Shown here: positions 39,599 through 48,166 of the stretch, piece after piece | Numbering within the stretch: the first letter of the stretch is position 1 | Layout of the letters: every line of letters begins with the position of its first letter | Assembly (NCBI RefSeq): GCF_003060865.1 | Contig: NZ_CP028918.1 | Coordinates: 1,662,001-1,726,000, forward strand | Length of the DNA: 64,000 nucleotides | Reading direction: 5' to 3' | From: Gemmobacter aquarius | Lineage (GTDB): Bacteria > Pseudomonadota > Alphaproteobacteria > Rhodobacterales > Rhodobacteraceae | Notes under the pieces: model-generated | The model's input: the letters and a program-made list of their open reading frames with translations, nothing else | The model's database searches: none | What the model was told of the DNA's origin: nothing | Position numbers and translations under genes: made by a program

Positions 39599-39708
39599 GC
39601 GAAGTTTGACGCAAACTTCGCGCCGGAATTTTACGAAAATTCCGGTCCCACCCGCGCGCCCCCGATTTCTGCGTCAGAAATCGTCGCGGAATTTGCGTCA
39701 AATTCCGC
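39599..39708. repeat. multi-hairpin intergenic element, copy 1
   Basis: Four near-perfect hairpins lie in a row. Two have 10-bp stems and ACG loops (39599-39621 and 39623-39645). After a C-rich spacer, two have CGT loops (39663-39683, 9 bp; 39686-39708, 10 bp). Since CGT is the complement of ACG, the halves are in opposite orientation. It separates the convergent bdhA and DUF502 genes and could also end transcription. Confidence 0.85.
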
Positions 39709-39717
39709 CTGCGGCGA

Positions 39718-40401
39718 TCATTTTGCCGCCGCAACATCCTTGACCGCCGGATAGACCAGCCCGCCCGATACGATCAGCTTGGCCGCCTCGTCCGGTTTCA
39801 TGTCCAGAAACACCACCTCGCGCGCAGGAACGAAGACCAGCATCCCCGAGGTCAGCGGCGTCAGCGCAACGAAAACCGCGATCATCTCGTCGCCCTGCGG
39901 CAGGCGCGCCGCGATCTCGCCCTTGGGCTTGGTCGCGACCAGCCCCACGGCCCAGCACCCCTCGCGCGGGAATTGCACAAGGCAGGTCCGGTCGAACGAC
40001 TTTTCCTTCTGGCTGAACACGGTTTCGGTGATCTGCTTCAATCCGCCATAGATCGACCGCACCACCGGCACGCGGTCGACCAGCGTTTCGGCCTGACGCA
40101 CCAGCGTGCGTCCGATCAGCCCGCGGGCCATCCAGCCGATGATGACGGTAAAGACCAGAAACACCGCGACCCCGACCCCCCGCAGCGGAAAGGCGGATTC
40201 CGGCCCGAAGATCCGGTGCATGATCTCTTCGGGCTGATAGGCCGCAGGGATCAGCGGCAAGATCCACGCATCGAGCCAGCCTATGGCCGCCCATGTCAGC
40301 CATAGCGTCAACCCGACAGGCAGCACCACCACCAGACCGGTCAGGAAACTGGCCCGCAGCCCTGCAAGAAAGCCGCGCTTTTGCGGTGTGGTCGGTGTCA
40401 T
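39718..40401 (-). CDS. DUF502 family membrane protein
   Basis: The 227-residue protein has two N-terminal membrane helices (FLTGLVVVLPVGLTLWLTW and GVGVAVFLVFTVIIGWMARG) followed by a soluble domain with VPVVRSIYGGLKQITETVF, SFDRTCLVQFPREG and TSGMLVFVPAREVVFLDM. This is the DUF502 pattern, an uncharacterised family found widely in bacteria. It is 53 bp after psuG. Confidence 0.88.
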   Translation of the reverse strand: MTPTTPQKRGFLAGLRASFLTGLVVVLPVGLTLWLTWAAIGWLDAWILPLIPAAYQPEEIMHRIFGPESAFPLRGVGVAVFLVFTVIIGWMARGLIGRTLVRQAETLVDRVPVVRSIYGGLKQITETVFSQKEKSFDRTCLVQFPREGCWAVGLVATKPKGEIAARLPQGDEMIAVFVALTPLTSGMLVFVPAREVVFLDMKPDEAAKLIVSGGLVYPAVKDVAAAK

Positions 40402-40454
40402 GTTCTGCCTGTCCCCTTTGGCGCCAATCTAGGCGCGCCCGCGCCCCCGCACAA

Positions 40455-41363
40455 TCACCCTGCCGCCAATGCCTTGGCGATTGCCGCAGCGAGCCGCGCA
40501 TTGTTCAGCACAAGGGCGATATTGGCGGCAAGCGAGCGTCCTTCGGTCAGTTCGAAAATCCGGCCGAGCAGGAAGGGCGTCACCGCCTTGGCCGCAATCC
40601 CCTGCGCCGCCGCTTCCGCAAGCGCGGTCTCGATCACCGGACCGATCAGCTCGCGCGCGATCTCGGCTTCTGCGGGAATGGGGTTCGCCACCAATTGTCC
40701 GCCCGGCAGGCCGAGCAGGGCGCGCATCCGGTGTGCTGCCGCAATCGCTTCGGCGCTGTCCATCCGCAGCGGGGCCTTCAGCCCCGAGTCCCGCGACCAG
40801 AAGGCGGGAAAGGCATCCTGACCATAGGCGATCACCGGAACCCCTGCCGTTTCCAGATATTCCAGCGTCTTGGGCAGGTCCAAAATCGCCTTGGCCCCTG
40901 CAGCCACCACCGTCACCGCCGTCTGCGCCAGTTCGGCAAGGTCGGCCGAGATGTCGAACGAGGTTTCCGCCCCGCGATGCACCCCGCCGATGCCGCCGGT
41001 GGCAAAGACCGAAATCCCCGCAAGCCGCGCGCAGATCATCGTCGCGGCCACCGTCGTGGCCCCCGTGCCGCCCGTGGCCACGCAAGCCGCAAGGTCGGCG
41101 CGGCTGAGCTTGGCCACATCCCGCGCCTGCCCGAGACGCTCCAGTTCCGCATCGGTCAGCCCGATATGAATGCGCCCGCCCATCACCGCCATCGTCGCAG
41201 GCACCGCGCCCCCGTCGCGCACCGCCGCTTCCACCGCGCGCGCGGTTTCCACGTTCTGCGGCCAGGGCATCCCGTGGGTGATGATGGTCGATTCCAGCGC
41301 CACCACGGCATGGCCCGCCTTCAATGCGGCATCGACTTCGGGGGAATAGACCAGCGGCAACAT
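40455..41363 (-). CDS. psuG: pseudouridine-5'-phosphate glycosidase
   Basis: The 302-residue PsuG cleaves pseudouridine 5'-phosphate to uracil and ribose 5-phosphate. Marks are ALESTIITHGMPWPQN, the Lys in RDGGAVPATMAVMGGRIHIG region, CVATGGTGATTVAATM, VFATGGIGGVHRG and the late KAVTPFLLGRIFELTEGRS. Its start is immediately adjacent to the stop of the DUF1349 gene. With the kinase upstream it forms the pseudouridine-degrading set, although the kinase is frameshifted here. Confidence 0.92.
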   Translation of the reverse strand: MLPLVYSPEVDAALKAGHAVVALESTIITHGMPWPQNVETARAVEAAVRDGGAVPATMAVMGGRIHIGLTDAELERLGQARDVAKLSRADLAACVATGGTGATTVAATMICARLAGISVFATGGIGGVHRGAETSFDISADLAELAQTAVTVVAAGAKAILDLPKTLEYLETAGVPVIAYGQDAFPAFWSRDSGLKAPLRMDSAEAIAAAHRMRALLGLPGGQLVANPIPAEAEIARELIGPVIETALAEAAAQGIAAKAVTPFLLGRIFELTEGRSLAANIALVLNNARLAAAIAKALAAG

Positions 41364-41951
41364 TCAGTGATCCTCGTGCAAGGCGCGGGGTATGGCAGGC
41401 CCGCAGGTGTAATCCGAAAAAACCGCCCGAAATCCCGCGCGTTCCGGCGAACAGGCCATGATGCCGACCCGTGCCGGACCATCGGGCAGATATCCCAGCC
41501 GCGCCATGATCCAGCCGCCCGCAGGGTCTTGCACCTGCACCCGCACCGCATCGCCATGCCGCGTCAGGCGCAGCCGCAAGCGGTCAGCCGCAAAGGGCAG
41601 GGGCATCACGGCCCAGTCCGACCGGCCATTGGTCAGCACGGTGGAAAACACCGCCCGCCCGTCGGTCACCTCGACCCCGCATTTGATCCAATGCGTTTCC
41701 GAAACGATCAGCATCAGCCCCGCCTGATCGTAAAGCGTGTCATAGGCCCCCGTCACCGTGACCTCGGCGCTGAAATCACCCGTCACGGCGTGGTGCAGCA
41801 CATGGCCCGAGTGGCGGGTGAAACCATAGAATGTCTCGCGCCAGAAATCGGTCGCCCCCGCTGTCACCACCGCCAGCCCGTCCGGCCCTTCGGTGCAGGT
41901 GGCCGGAGGGTTAAGCCATTCCATTGCGTGAAAGCCCGTCTTCGAATTCAT
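41364..41951 (-). CDS. DUF1349 family protein
   Basis: The 195-residue protein has the concanavalin-like beta-sandwich pattern of DUF1349: WRETFYGFTRHSGHVLHHAVTGDF, then AGLMLIVSETHWIKCGVEV and RVGIMACSPERAGFRAVFSDY. Such proteins bind or act on carbohydrates, but no active site is defined. It is wedged between the kinase (ATGA overlap) and psuG, an unusual guest in a pseudouridine operon. Confidence 0.82.
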   Translation of the reverse strand: MNSKTGFHAMEWLNPPATCTEGPDGLAVVTAGATDFWRETFYGFTRHSGHVLHHAVTGDFSAEVTVTGAYDTLYDQAGLMLIVSETHWIKCGVEVTDGRAVFSTVLTNGRSDWAVMPLPFAADRLRLRLTRHGDAVRVQVQDPAGGWIMARLGYLPDGPARVGIMACSPERAGFRAVFSDYTCGPAIPRALHEDH

Positions 41952-42861
41952 GCCGGAACCTCTCCTCCCACATAGACCGCCGCCGCCTTGATCGCTGCGG
42001 CCAGCGCCGCCTCGCGCCCCTCGCCACGGCGTTCGGCCACGATATGCGCCGCCATAAAGGTATCGCCGGCCCCTGTGACGCGCGTAACCAGCACCTTGGG
42101 GGCGTGCCCGATATGACGCCGACGCCGGCTGTTCCCTCGGCGCAGGTGCGCCCGCCATCCGTCACCAGCACCCGCGCGGCGCCCAGCGCCAGCAACCCCG
42201 CCGCCGCCGCCGCTGCATCGGCAAATTCGGTCCGCGCGATCAGCCCCGCTTCTTCGAGGTTGACGTAAAGCACCGCGCCGCCATGCCCCAGCATCGGCAC
42301 CAACCGCTCGGCCTTGCCCGGTGACGCTGGCGCTATCCGCAAATCCGCCGCCGCAAACAGGGCCGAGCCCGCAATCTCGGCCAGCAAAGCCGCCGTCAGG
42401 TTGCCGTCAAGCGCAATCGGCCCGCGCCATGGCGCTTGCGCCGACCCCAAAGACCCATCCGCCAAGGGTCGCAAGATCTTGTCGCCCGCCGCTTCCAGCG
42501 AATGTGCATCGGCAATCGCCGCGATCAGCCCGTTCGCCCCCTCGACCGCCATGTAGCGGTCGGTCGGCAGATCGTCCGACCGATAGGCATAGCCCGTGGC
42601 GACCCCCATGCGCTCGCAGGCTGCGACCAGTTCGTCGCCTTCGGCATCGCGGCCGATCGCGGTCAGCACCGCTGGCCGCATCCCGAATCGCGCCAGCGTC
42701 ATGGCGATGTTCATCGCCACGCCCCCCGGCAGCCGCGTGATCCGGCCGGGCACGTCCGACCCTTGCCGCATCGCCAGATGCGACCGGCCGATGATATCCC
42801 ACAGGATGGACCCGATGCACAGGATGTCGGGCAGGGCAGGGTAAGGGGCGTCATGTTCCAT
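41948..42861 (-). pseudogene. psuK: PfkB-family (pseudouridine) kinase with a one-base frameshift
   Basis: The first ~250 residues read as a PfkB sugar kinase (ILCIGSILWDIIGRS, RLPGGVAMNIAMTLARFGM, VTDGGRTCAEG). The frame then runs into nonsense; the -1 frame instead encodes KVLVTRVTGAGDTFMAAHIV, the catalytic PfkB signature 2, and ends in TGA overlapping the next ATG. The switch falls near 42098-42130, around a run of five C on the coding strand. With the shift corrected the gene would be full length. In context it should phosphorylate pseudouridine for PsuG. It may be a true mutation or a sequencing error. Confidence 0.75.
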
Positions 42862-42982
42862 GGACCGCCTTCTAGGGCCGTCACGCCCCGTCTTGCAAGC
42901 CTGCCACAGTCGCAGCCCAACTCGACCGGGCAGTTAAAACTGCTTTTCGCCTTTGCCTGCCGTGCTAACCTTGGTTGGTAAT

Positions 42983-43828
42983 ATGAATGAACGAAAAGGG
43001 CGCGATGATTCCCGCTTGAACATGACCGGGCAGAACATGGCAGCTACCCATCTTCTCCGTTTCATCCACAACCGCGCAGTTTGGCTGGCAACCGATGGCA
43101 TCGATGCAGGCACCGCGCAGACAGCCGTAACGCTGGACCCCGTGCTTGCGCTCGTGCGGCGGACGGGTGGCGGTCTGGTGATCGAGACGACGACAGTCTG
43201 GGCAGGGCAGCCACAGGGCGAACGCCTCGGCCTGTCGGCGCAAGGTATCGCGCATCTGAACAGCAAAGCCGTTGCCTATGCCATTGGCCTGCGGGCGCGC
43301 TTCCCCGATGTGCCGTCTGTCATCAACGGCATGGTCGGCCCCTCGGGCGATACCGCAAGCGGACAGGATATCTCGGCCTGGCACGCGCGCATGGCCCATA
43401 GCGCACAGATCGCCGCTCTCGCCCAAGCGGGTGCCGAGATGGTCACGGCAAAGGGCATGACCCATGTCGCGGAAGCTATCGGTATCGCAGGTGCCGCAAG
43501 CGCGGCGGGCTTGCCTTGCGTGGTATCCTTTGTGATCGACGCAGAAGGCCGCCTTCCCTCGGGACAGGCGCTGGACGAGGCGATCTATGATGTCGAACAG
43601 CTTGATGCGGCCCCGCTCTGGTATGGTGTCGAAGGTGCAGACCTGCCCGCCGACCTGTTCCACCCCGCGCAACACTGGACCCGCCGCATCGGTGCCCTGC
43701 GCTTGCAAGGGGTCGGCCTGTCCCACCTGATCAACCGTCTGCCGCACCTGCGCGTGATCGCAGCCCCCGTGCCCGCCCTGCAAAGCGCCCTTGCCCCAAG
43801 GCGCAAAGCCGCCGCCTCGCGCGCCTGA
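42983..43828 (+). CDS. homocysteine S-methyltransferase-like protein without zinc cysteines
   Basis: The 281-residue protein follows the homocysteine S-methyltransferase TIM barrel: LATDGIDAGTAQ, VIETTTVWAGQ, SVINGMVGPSGD, GAEMVTAKGMTHVAEAIGI and SFVIDAEGRLPSGQALDEAI. The family's zinc cysteines are missing: the NC motif region reads LWYGVEGADLP and the terminal GGCCG position reads VIAAPVPAL. It may be inactive or have a new function. I chose ATG 42983; ATG 43022 and 43037 are alternatives. Psu genes are divergent. Confidence 0.7.
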   Translation: MNERKGRDDSRLNMTGQNMAATHLLRFIHNRAVWLATDGIDAGTAQTAVTLDPVLALVRRTGGGLVIETTTVWAGQPQGERLGLSAQGIAHLNSKAVAYAIGLRARFPDVPSVINGMVGPSGDTASGQDISAWHARMAHSAQIAALAQAGAEMVTAKGMTHVAEAIGIAGAASAAGLPCVVSFVIDAEGRLPSGQALDEAIYDVEQLDAAPLWYGVEGADLPADLFHPAQHWTRRIGALRLQGVGLSHLINRLPHLRVIAAPVPALQSALAPRRKAAASRA

Positions 43829-43880
43829 CCCCCGCGCCCCTCTGACCCCCGGCCCCTCTGGCCCGCGTGCAACGATCCGC

Positions 43881-43909
43881 TTGCACACCCCCCCGAAACC
43901 CGCTAAGGC
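43881..43909 (+). promoter_or_regulatory. rpsB promoter candidate
   Basis: TTGCAC (43881-43886) and TAAGGC (43904-43909) are 17 bp apart, ~120 bp upstream of rpsB. Confidence 0.4.
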
Positions 43910-43965
43910 ACCGCCACTTCACAGGCGAGGCTTGGGCTGTGCGGGGAGAAATCCCGTATGGTCCG

Positions 43966-44016
43966 CCGGTTGGGGGCATCCGCCCCTGAAGACGGCTTCG
44001 CCAAGGTTCAAACCGG
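43966..44016 (+). promoter_or_regulatory. structured rpsB leader RNA
   Basis: An outer stem CCGGTT (43966-43971) with AACCGG (44011-44016) encloses hairpin GGGGC-ATCC-GCCCC (43973-43986) and a smaller GGC-TTC-GCC hairpin. The structure ends 2-8 bases before the AAGGAT ribosome site, so folding could control translation by ribosomal protein S2 feedback. Confidence 0.5.
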
Positions 44017-44029
44017 AAAAGGATAAGAC

Positions 44030-44794
44030 ATGGCTCTTCCCGAGTTTTCCATGCGTCAGCTGCTTGAAGCAGGCGTTCACTACGGCCACCAGACCCAGCG
44101 CTGGAATCCGCGCATGGGCGAATACATCTACGGCGACCGCAACGGCATCCACATCATCGACCTGACGCAGACCGTCCCGATGCTGGATCAGGCGCTCAAA
44201 GTCGTGCGCGACACGGTTGCCAAGGGCGGCCGCATCCTGTTCGTCGGCACCAAGCGTCAGGCGCAAAAGGCAATCGCCGAAGCCGCCGAAAAATGCGCCC
44301 AGTTCTACATGAACCACCGTTGGCTCGGCGGCACGCTGACCAACTGGCAGACCGTGTCGAAATCGATCCAGCGCCTGAAGCAGATCGACGAGCTGATGGC
44401 ACACGGCGCCGAAGGCCTGACGAAGAAAGAGCGCCTGAACCTCGAGCGCGAGCAGGGCAAACTGCAAGCCTCGCTCGGCGGTATCCGTGAAATGGGCGGC
44501 ACCCCCGACCTGATCTTCATCATCGACGTGGGCAAGGAAGACCTCGCCATCCTCGAAGCGCAGAAATTGGGCATCCCGGTCGTCGCCATCGTCGACACCA
44601 ACTGCTCGCCCAAGGGCGTCGATTACGTGATCCCCGGCAACGACGACGCCGCACGCGCCATCGCGCTGTACTGCGACCTGATCGCCCGCGCCGCCCTTGA
44701 CGGCATGTCGGCCCAGCTTGGCGCCGCAGGCGTCGACCTCGGCGCGCTGGAAACCGCGCCCGAAGAAGAAGCTGTCGCCGAAGTCGAAGCCTGA
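44030..44794 (+). CDS. rpsB: 30S ribosomal protein S2
   Basis: The 254-residue S2 protein begins with [20 protein letters not shown] and has the characteristic [10 protein letters not shown] and [20 protein letters not shown] segments. It assembles late onto the small subunit together with S1. A 24-bp hairpin separates it from tsf, the standard rpsB-tsf order. AAGGAT lies just before the start. Confidence 0.98.
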   Translation: MALPEFSMRQLLEAGVHYGHQTQRWNPRMGEYIYGDRNGIHIIDLTQTVPMLDQALKVVRDTVAKGGRILFVGTKRQAQKAIAEAAEKCAQFYMNHRWLGGTLTNWQTVSKSIQRLKQIDELMAHGAEGLTKKERLNLEREQGKLQASLGGIREMGGTPDLIFIIDVGKEDLAILEAQKLGIPVVAIVDTNCSPKGVDYVIPGNDDAARAIALYCDLIARAALDGMSAQLGAAGVDLGALETAPEEEAVAEVEA

Positions 44795-44814
44795 TCGGCT
44801 GTCACACCAAATTC

Positions 44815-44838
44815 ACCCGGCAGCGATAGCTGCCGGGT
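44815..44838 (+). promoter_or_regulatory. rpsB-tsf intercistronic hairpin
   Basis: ACCCGGCAGC and GCTGCCGGGT form a perfect 10-bp stem with a GATA tetraloop and no T-run, suiting an attenuator or RNA-processing site rather than a full terminator. Confidence 0.65.
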
Positions 44839-44865
44839 CATTCAATCCGAATTATGGAGTCTGAC

Positions 44866-45774
44866 ATGACCGTCACCGCTGCAATGGTCAAAGAACTGCG
44901 CGATTCCACCGGCGCAGGCATGATGGATGCCAAAAAGGCACTCACCGAAACCGATGGCGACATGCAAGCCGCCGTCGATTGGCTTCGCACCAAGGGCCTT
45001 GCCAAAGCCGCCAAGAAAGCCGACCGCGTCGCCGCCGAAGGCCTTGTCGGCGTGTCGGTCAAGGATGGTCGCGGCGTCGCCGTCGAGATCAACTCGGAAA
45101 CCGATTTCGTCGGCAAGAACGCCGATTTCCAGTCGCTCGTGCGCGAAATCACCAAGCTCGCGCTTGAAACGGGTGAATCGATCGACGTGCTGAAATCGAC
45201 CCACTTGAACGGCGAGCCGGTCGAAACCGTGATCCAGAACGCCATCGCCCGCATCGGCGAGAACATGACCCTGCGCCGCATGCACGTTCTGGATGGTGAC
45301 ACCGTGGTGTCCTATGTCCACAACGCCGCGACCGAAGGCATGGGCAAGATAGGCGTGCTCGTCGCGCTCAAGGGCGACGCTGCCAAGGCGCAAGCCATCG
45401 GCAAGCAATTCGCCATGCACATCGCCGCGACCTCGCCGCTGGCACTCTCGGAAGCTTCGCTCGACCCGGTCGTCGTGGAACGCGAACTCGCCGTGCAGAC
45501 CGCCAAGGCGCTGGAAGAAAACGCAGCCTCGGCCAAGCCCAAGCCCGAAGCCGTCATCCAGAACAACATCATCCCGGGCCGGATGAAGAAGTTCCTGTCG
45601 GAAGTCACGCTTCTGGGTCAGGCCTTCGTCATCAATCCCGATGTGACCGTTGAACAGGCCGCCAAGGATGCTGGCGTCGAAATCACCGGCTTTGCCCGCG
45701 TCGCCGTCGGCGAAGGCATCGAAAAAGAAAAAGAAGACTTCGCCGCCGAAGTCGCGAAAATGGCGCAAGCCTGA
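44866..45774 (+). CDS. tsf: elongation factor Ts
   Basis: The 302-residue EF-Ts recharges EF-Tu with GTP. It has the TDVxF-type start [19 protein letters not shown] and the paired core domains with [16 protein letters not shown]. The start at 44866 is placed by GGAG; the in-frame ATG at 44854 lies on the ribosome site. A double hairpin terminator follows. Confidence 0.98.
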   Translation: MTVTAAMVKELRDSTGAGMMDAKKALTETDGDMQAAVDWLRTKGLAKAAKKADRVAAEGLVGVSVKDGRGVAVEINSETDFVGKNADFQSLVREITKLALETGESIDVLKSTHLNGEPVETVIQNAIARIGENMTLRRMHVLDGDTVVSYVHNAATEGMGKIGVLVALKGDAAKAQAIGKQFAMHIAATSPLALSEASLDPVVVERELAVQTAKALEENAASAKPKPEAVIQNNIIPGRMKKFLSEVTLLGQAFVINPDVTVEQAAKDAGVEITGFARVAVGEGIEKEKEDFAAEVAKMAQA

Positions 45775-45786
45775 TCGCAGCGGGGC

Positions 45787-45808
45787 AGGGGCCGGTTGTC
45801 CGGCCCCT
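45787..45808 (+). terminator. first hairpin after tsf
   Basis: AGGGGCCGG and CCGGCCCCT pair around TTGT, followed by CTTGG. Confidence 0.65.
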
Positions 45809-45823
45809 CTTGGCGCAAAAAAT

Positions 45824-45855
45824 AACGGTGCAACCGCAAGGCTGCACCGTTTTTT
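45824..45855. terminator. bidirectional terminator between tsf and luxR
   Basis: AACGGTGCA and TGCACCGTT form a 9-bp stem extended by CC-GCAA-GG, with six A before and six T after. It can stop transcription from both convergent genes. The ~210 bp from 45856 to 46069 hold only a short GCCTTC/GAAGGC palindrome and no gene. Confidence 0.9.
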
Positions 45856-46069
45856 CATGCCTTCGGGGAAAGAAGGCACTCTACGCTAAACGGATGGCGG
45901 GAATGTCCACCCGGTACTGAAAGATCGGTCCGGCCGGGGAAAAAGCCGAACCGCAACGGCGTATTGCGGGACCAATAATCCGCAACGGCCGTGTGCCCTT
46001 CTTAAAAAGGCACCCCGACCATCAGACTTTCCGTCACGGAACGTAAGTATGGAAAACCCTACCGCAGAC

Positions 46070-46897
46070 TTACGCGCCGCGCAGGAAGATCATGTTCAAA
46101 AGCGCGGCCTTCGCCACCGCCTGCGCTGTCGTCTCGACATCCAGCGCCTCGCGGGCCAGCCTCAGGTGCTTTTCCACCATCGCCGCCGAAACCCCCATCA
46201 GCGTGGCGATATCTCCGGCCGTCTTGCCATCCGCCACCCATTCCAGCGCCTCGCGCTGCCGGTCGGTCAGGTTGCGCCTGCGGTTCTGCGCGGGCATCTG
46301 GCTGATCTTGAGATGCATCATATGCGCGACCGATTGTATCTCGGCCCCGCGCCGCGCCCAGATATCCTCGACATCCTCGGTCGTCAGCCCCACGTCGGCG
46401 ATCAACCCCAAGGCGCCCTTCGCCCGTGCCGAGCTTTGCGGAAAGCTGATCGTCACCCCCGCCGTGATCCCCATCGCGGCATTCTGCATCACGGCGTCGA
46501 TTTCGTCGGGCGACAACTCGCCCCGCGCCAGCTTTTCGCGCACCCATCCCCAGGTGCAGCAGCCGGTATTGGCCTGCGCCCATTTCCAGACAGGCGTGCG
46601 CGCATAAAGCCCCTCGGCAAAGTAGCGCCGCGCATATTCCGGCCCCGCGGTCGTCAGGTAAACCACATCGTCGGGGTTCCCGATCGACCGTTCATAGCGG
46701 AAGCGCGTGAACCCGTAATTGGCCCGCGAGAACCCGCATTCGCGGTAAAAGTGCGCTGCCACGTCCCAAACCGCACCTGTCGCCCCTGCTTCCGCGATCC
46801 GGATCAGCAGGTCGAGCACCTTTTCCAAAATCGTTTCCCCTGCCCAAATCACCGGCGCAATTTCCGGTTCGGCTTGTCCTGCCAATACAACTGTCAT
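46070..46897 (-). CDS. LuxR-family regulator with autoinducer-binding domain, orphan
   Basis: The 275-residue protein has an N-terminal acyl-homoserine-lactone-binding-type domain (ANYGFTRFRYE, GLYARTPVWKWAQ) and a C-terminal LuxR helix-turn-helix (NLTDRQREALEWVADGKTAG, SAAMVEKHLRLAREAL). No luxI synthase is within the window, so it is a LuxR solo, sensing a foreign or remote signal. ATG 46897 is used; TTG 46903 adds two residues. It faces the FAD oxidoreductase across only 59 bp. Confidence 0.85.
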   Translation of the reverse strand: MTVVLAGQAEPEIAPVIWAGETILEKVLDLLIRIAEAGATGAVWDVAAHFYRECGFSRANYGFTRFRYERSIGNPDDVVYLTTAGPEYARRYFAEGLYARTPVWKWAQANTGCCTWGWVREKLARGELSPDEIDAVMQNAAMGITAGVTISFPQSSARAKGALGLIADVGLTTEDVEDIWARRGAEIQSVAHMMHLKISQMPAQNRRRNLTDRQREALEWVADGKTAGDIATLMGVSAAMVEKHLRLAREALDVETTAQAVAKAALLNMIFLRGA

Positions 46898-46908
46898 ACC
46901 CAAGCATC

Positions 46909-46921
46909 CGACAGGCTGTCG
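46909..46921. promoter_or_regulatory. palindrome between luxR and the FAD oxidoreductase
   Basis: CGACA-GGC-TGTCG lies midway between the two divergent starts and is flanked by an imperfect ATACC / GGTAT pair (46896-46900, 46926-46930). It is the natural lux-box candidate for the adjacent LuxR protein. Confidence 0.5.
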
Positions 46922-46956
46922 AGTTGGTATGCGACAAAAAACGGGAGCAGACGCAA

Positions 46957-48129
46957 ATGCAAGCGGACGTGGTGGTGATCGGCGGCGCGGTCATGGGCGC
47001 ATCGGTTGCTTTCTGGCTTACCAAACTGCACCCCGGCCTCGATGTGCTGGTGGTCGAACGTGACCCCAGTTTCGCCCGCGCCTCGACAGCCCTTTCAGCC
47101 GCAGGCATCCGCCAGCAGTTCACCACCGCGATCAATGTCGAAATCTCGCGCTTCGGCATTGATTTCATAAAGAATTTCCAAGAGTGCCTTGGCCATGACG
47201 TGGGCATCCCCTCGCTTGGGTTGCGCGAAAACGGCTATCTCTTCCTCGCCACCACCGACACCGCACTTGCCACGCTGACCGATGTCGCCGCCATGCAACG
47301 CGAGCACGGCGCCGCGACCGAGATATGGGGCGTCGACCAGACTGCCGCACGCTTCCCGTGGCTGAACACCGACGATCTGACAGGCGCGAGCTTCGGGCCG
47401 CGCGACGAAGGCTTTTTCGACAACATGGGCCTTCTGTCAGGCTTTCGTGCCGCAGCCAAGGCACAGGGCGCAAGGTTTCTCACTGACACCGTCACCGGCC
47501 TTACCATCTCTGCGGGGCGCGTTACGGGGGTCACATTGGGGCAGGGGGGCCACGTTTCCTGCGCGCACGCAGTCAATGCCGCAGGCCCTCGTGCTGCCGA
47601 AATCATGGCGATGGCGGGCCTGCCCTTGGCGGTCGAGCCGCGCAAACGCACCGTCTTTGTGATCGACGCCCCGAACGCCCGCCACCCCGACGCGCCCTTG
47701 ATGATCGACGCCGATTACTGGATCCGGCCCGAACACGGCCAATGGATCACCGCGACCGTCCCGTCGGATGACGGACCCTGCGACGCGACCGATTTCGACG
47801 CCGATTTCCACCTGTGGGAAGATGTGATCTGGCCCGCGCTCTGGCACCGCGCGCCGGGTTTTGACGCGGTCAAGGTCGTGCGCCACTGGGTCGGCCATTA
47901 CGCCTATAACACGCTCGACCAGAACGCGATCCTCGGCCCGCATCCGGCGTTGCCGAATCTTTACCTGATCAACGGCTTCTCCGGCCATGGCCTGCAGCAA
48001 TCGCCAGCTGTAGGCCGTGGCATTGCCGAACATATCCTGCACGGCGGCTGGCGCAGCCTCGATCTGTCCGACCTGTCGGTTGACCGGATGCTATCGGGCA
48101 AACCTTTCGCAGAACTTGCCATCGTCTGA
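46957..48129 (+). CDS. FAD-dependent oxidoreductase (DAO/sarcosine oxidase-like)
   Basis: The 390-residue protein opens with the dinucleotide-binding fingerprint DVVVIGGAVMGASVAFWL and the E at VVERD, and has the DAO-family end with PNLYLINGFSGHGLQQSPAVGRGIAEHIL. Such flavoproteins oxidise amines or N-methyl amino acids. Substrate is not shown. GGGAGCAG precedes the start at 46957. It is divergent from and probably regulated by the LuxR solo. Confidence 0.85.
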   Translation: MQADVVVIGGAVMGASVAFWLTKLHPGLDVLVVERDPSFARASTALSAAGIRQQFTTAINVEISRFGIDFIKNFQECLGHDVGIPSLGLRENGYLFLATTDTALATLTDVAAMQREHGAATEIWGVDQTAARFPWLNTDDLTGASFGPRDEGFFDNMGLLSGFRAAAKAQGARFLTDTVTGLTISAGRVTGVTLGQGGHVSCAHAVNAAGPRAAEIMAMAGLPLAVEPRKRTVFVIDAPNARHPDAPLMIDADYWIRPEHGQWITATVPSDDGPCDATDFDADFHLWEDVIWPALWHRAPGFDAVKVVRHWVGHYAYNTLDQNAILGPHPALPNLYLINGFSGHGLQQSPAVGRGIAEHILHGGWRSLDLSDLSVDRMLSGKPFAELAIV

Positions 48130-48136
48130 AAAAGCT

Positions 48137-48153
48137 GTGCATCGGTTGTGCAT
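48137..48153. repeat. 17-bp dispersed repeat, copy 1
   Basis: GTGCATCGGTTGTGCAT contains GTGCAT twice at 11-bp spacing and recurs exactly at 63881-63897. It lies 7 bp past the FAD oxidoreductase stop, between it and the convergent rpe gene. Confidence 0.7.
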
Positions 48154-48166
48154 CCGGGCAGACCGG

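Noticed and set aside
42098..42102. Programmed -1 frameshift in psuK
   Set aside because: The C5 run does not form a full X-XXY-YYZ heptamer in frame and no downstream stimulator is evident; mutation or sequencing error is simpler.
42900..42983. SAM- or SAH-type riboswitch upstream of the homocysteine-methyltransferase-like gene
   Set aside because: I could not fit the conserved core or pseudoknot of these riboswitches.
48137..48153. DnaA boxes or a replication origin at the GTGCAT repeats
   Set aside because: The motif does not match TTATNCACA and no dnaA, parA or repABC genes are near.
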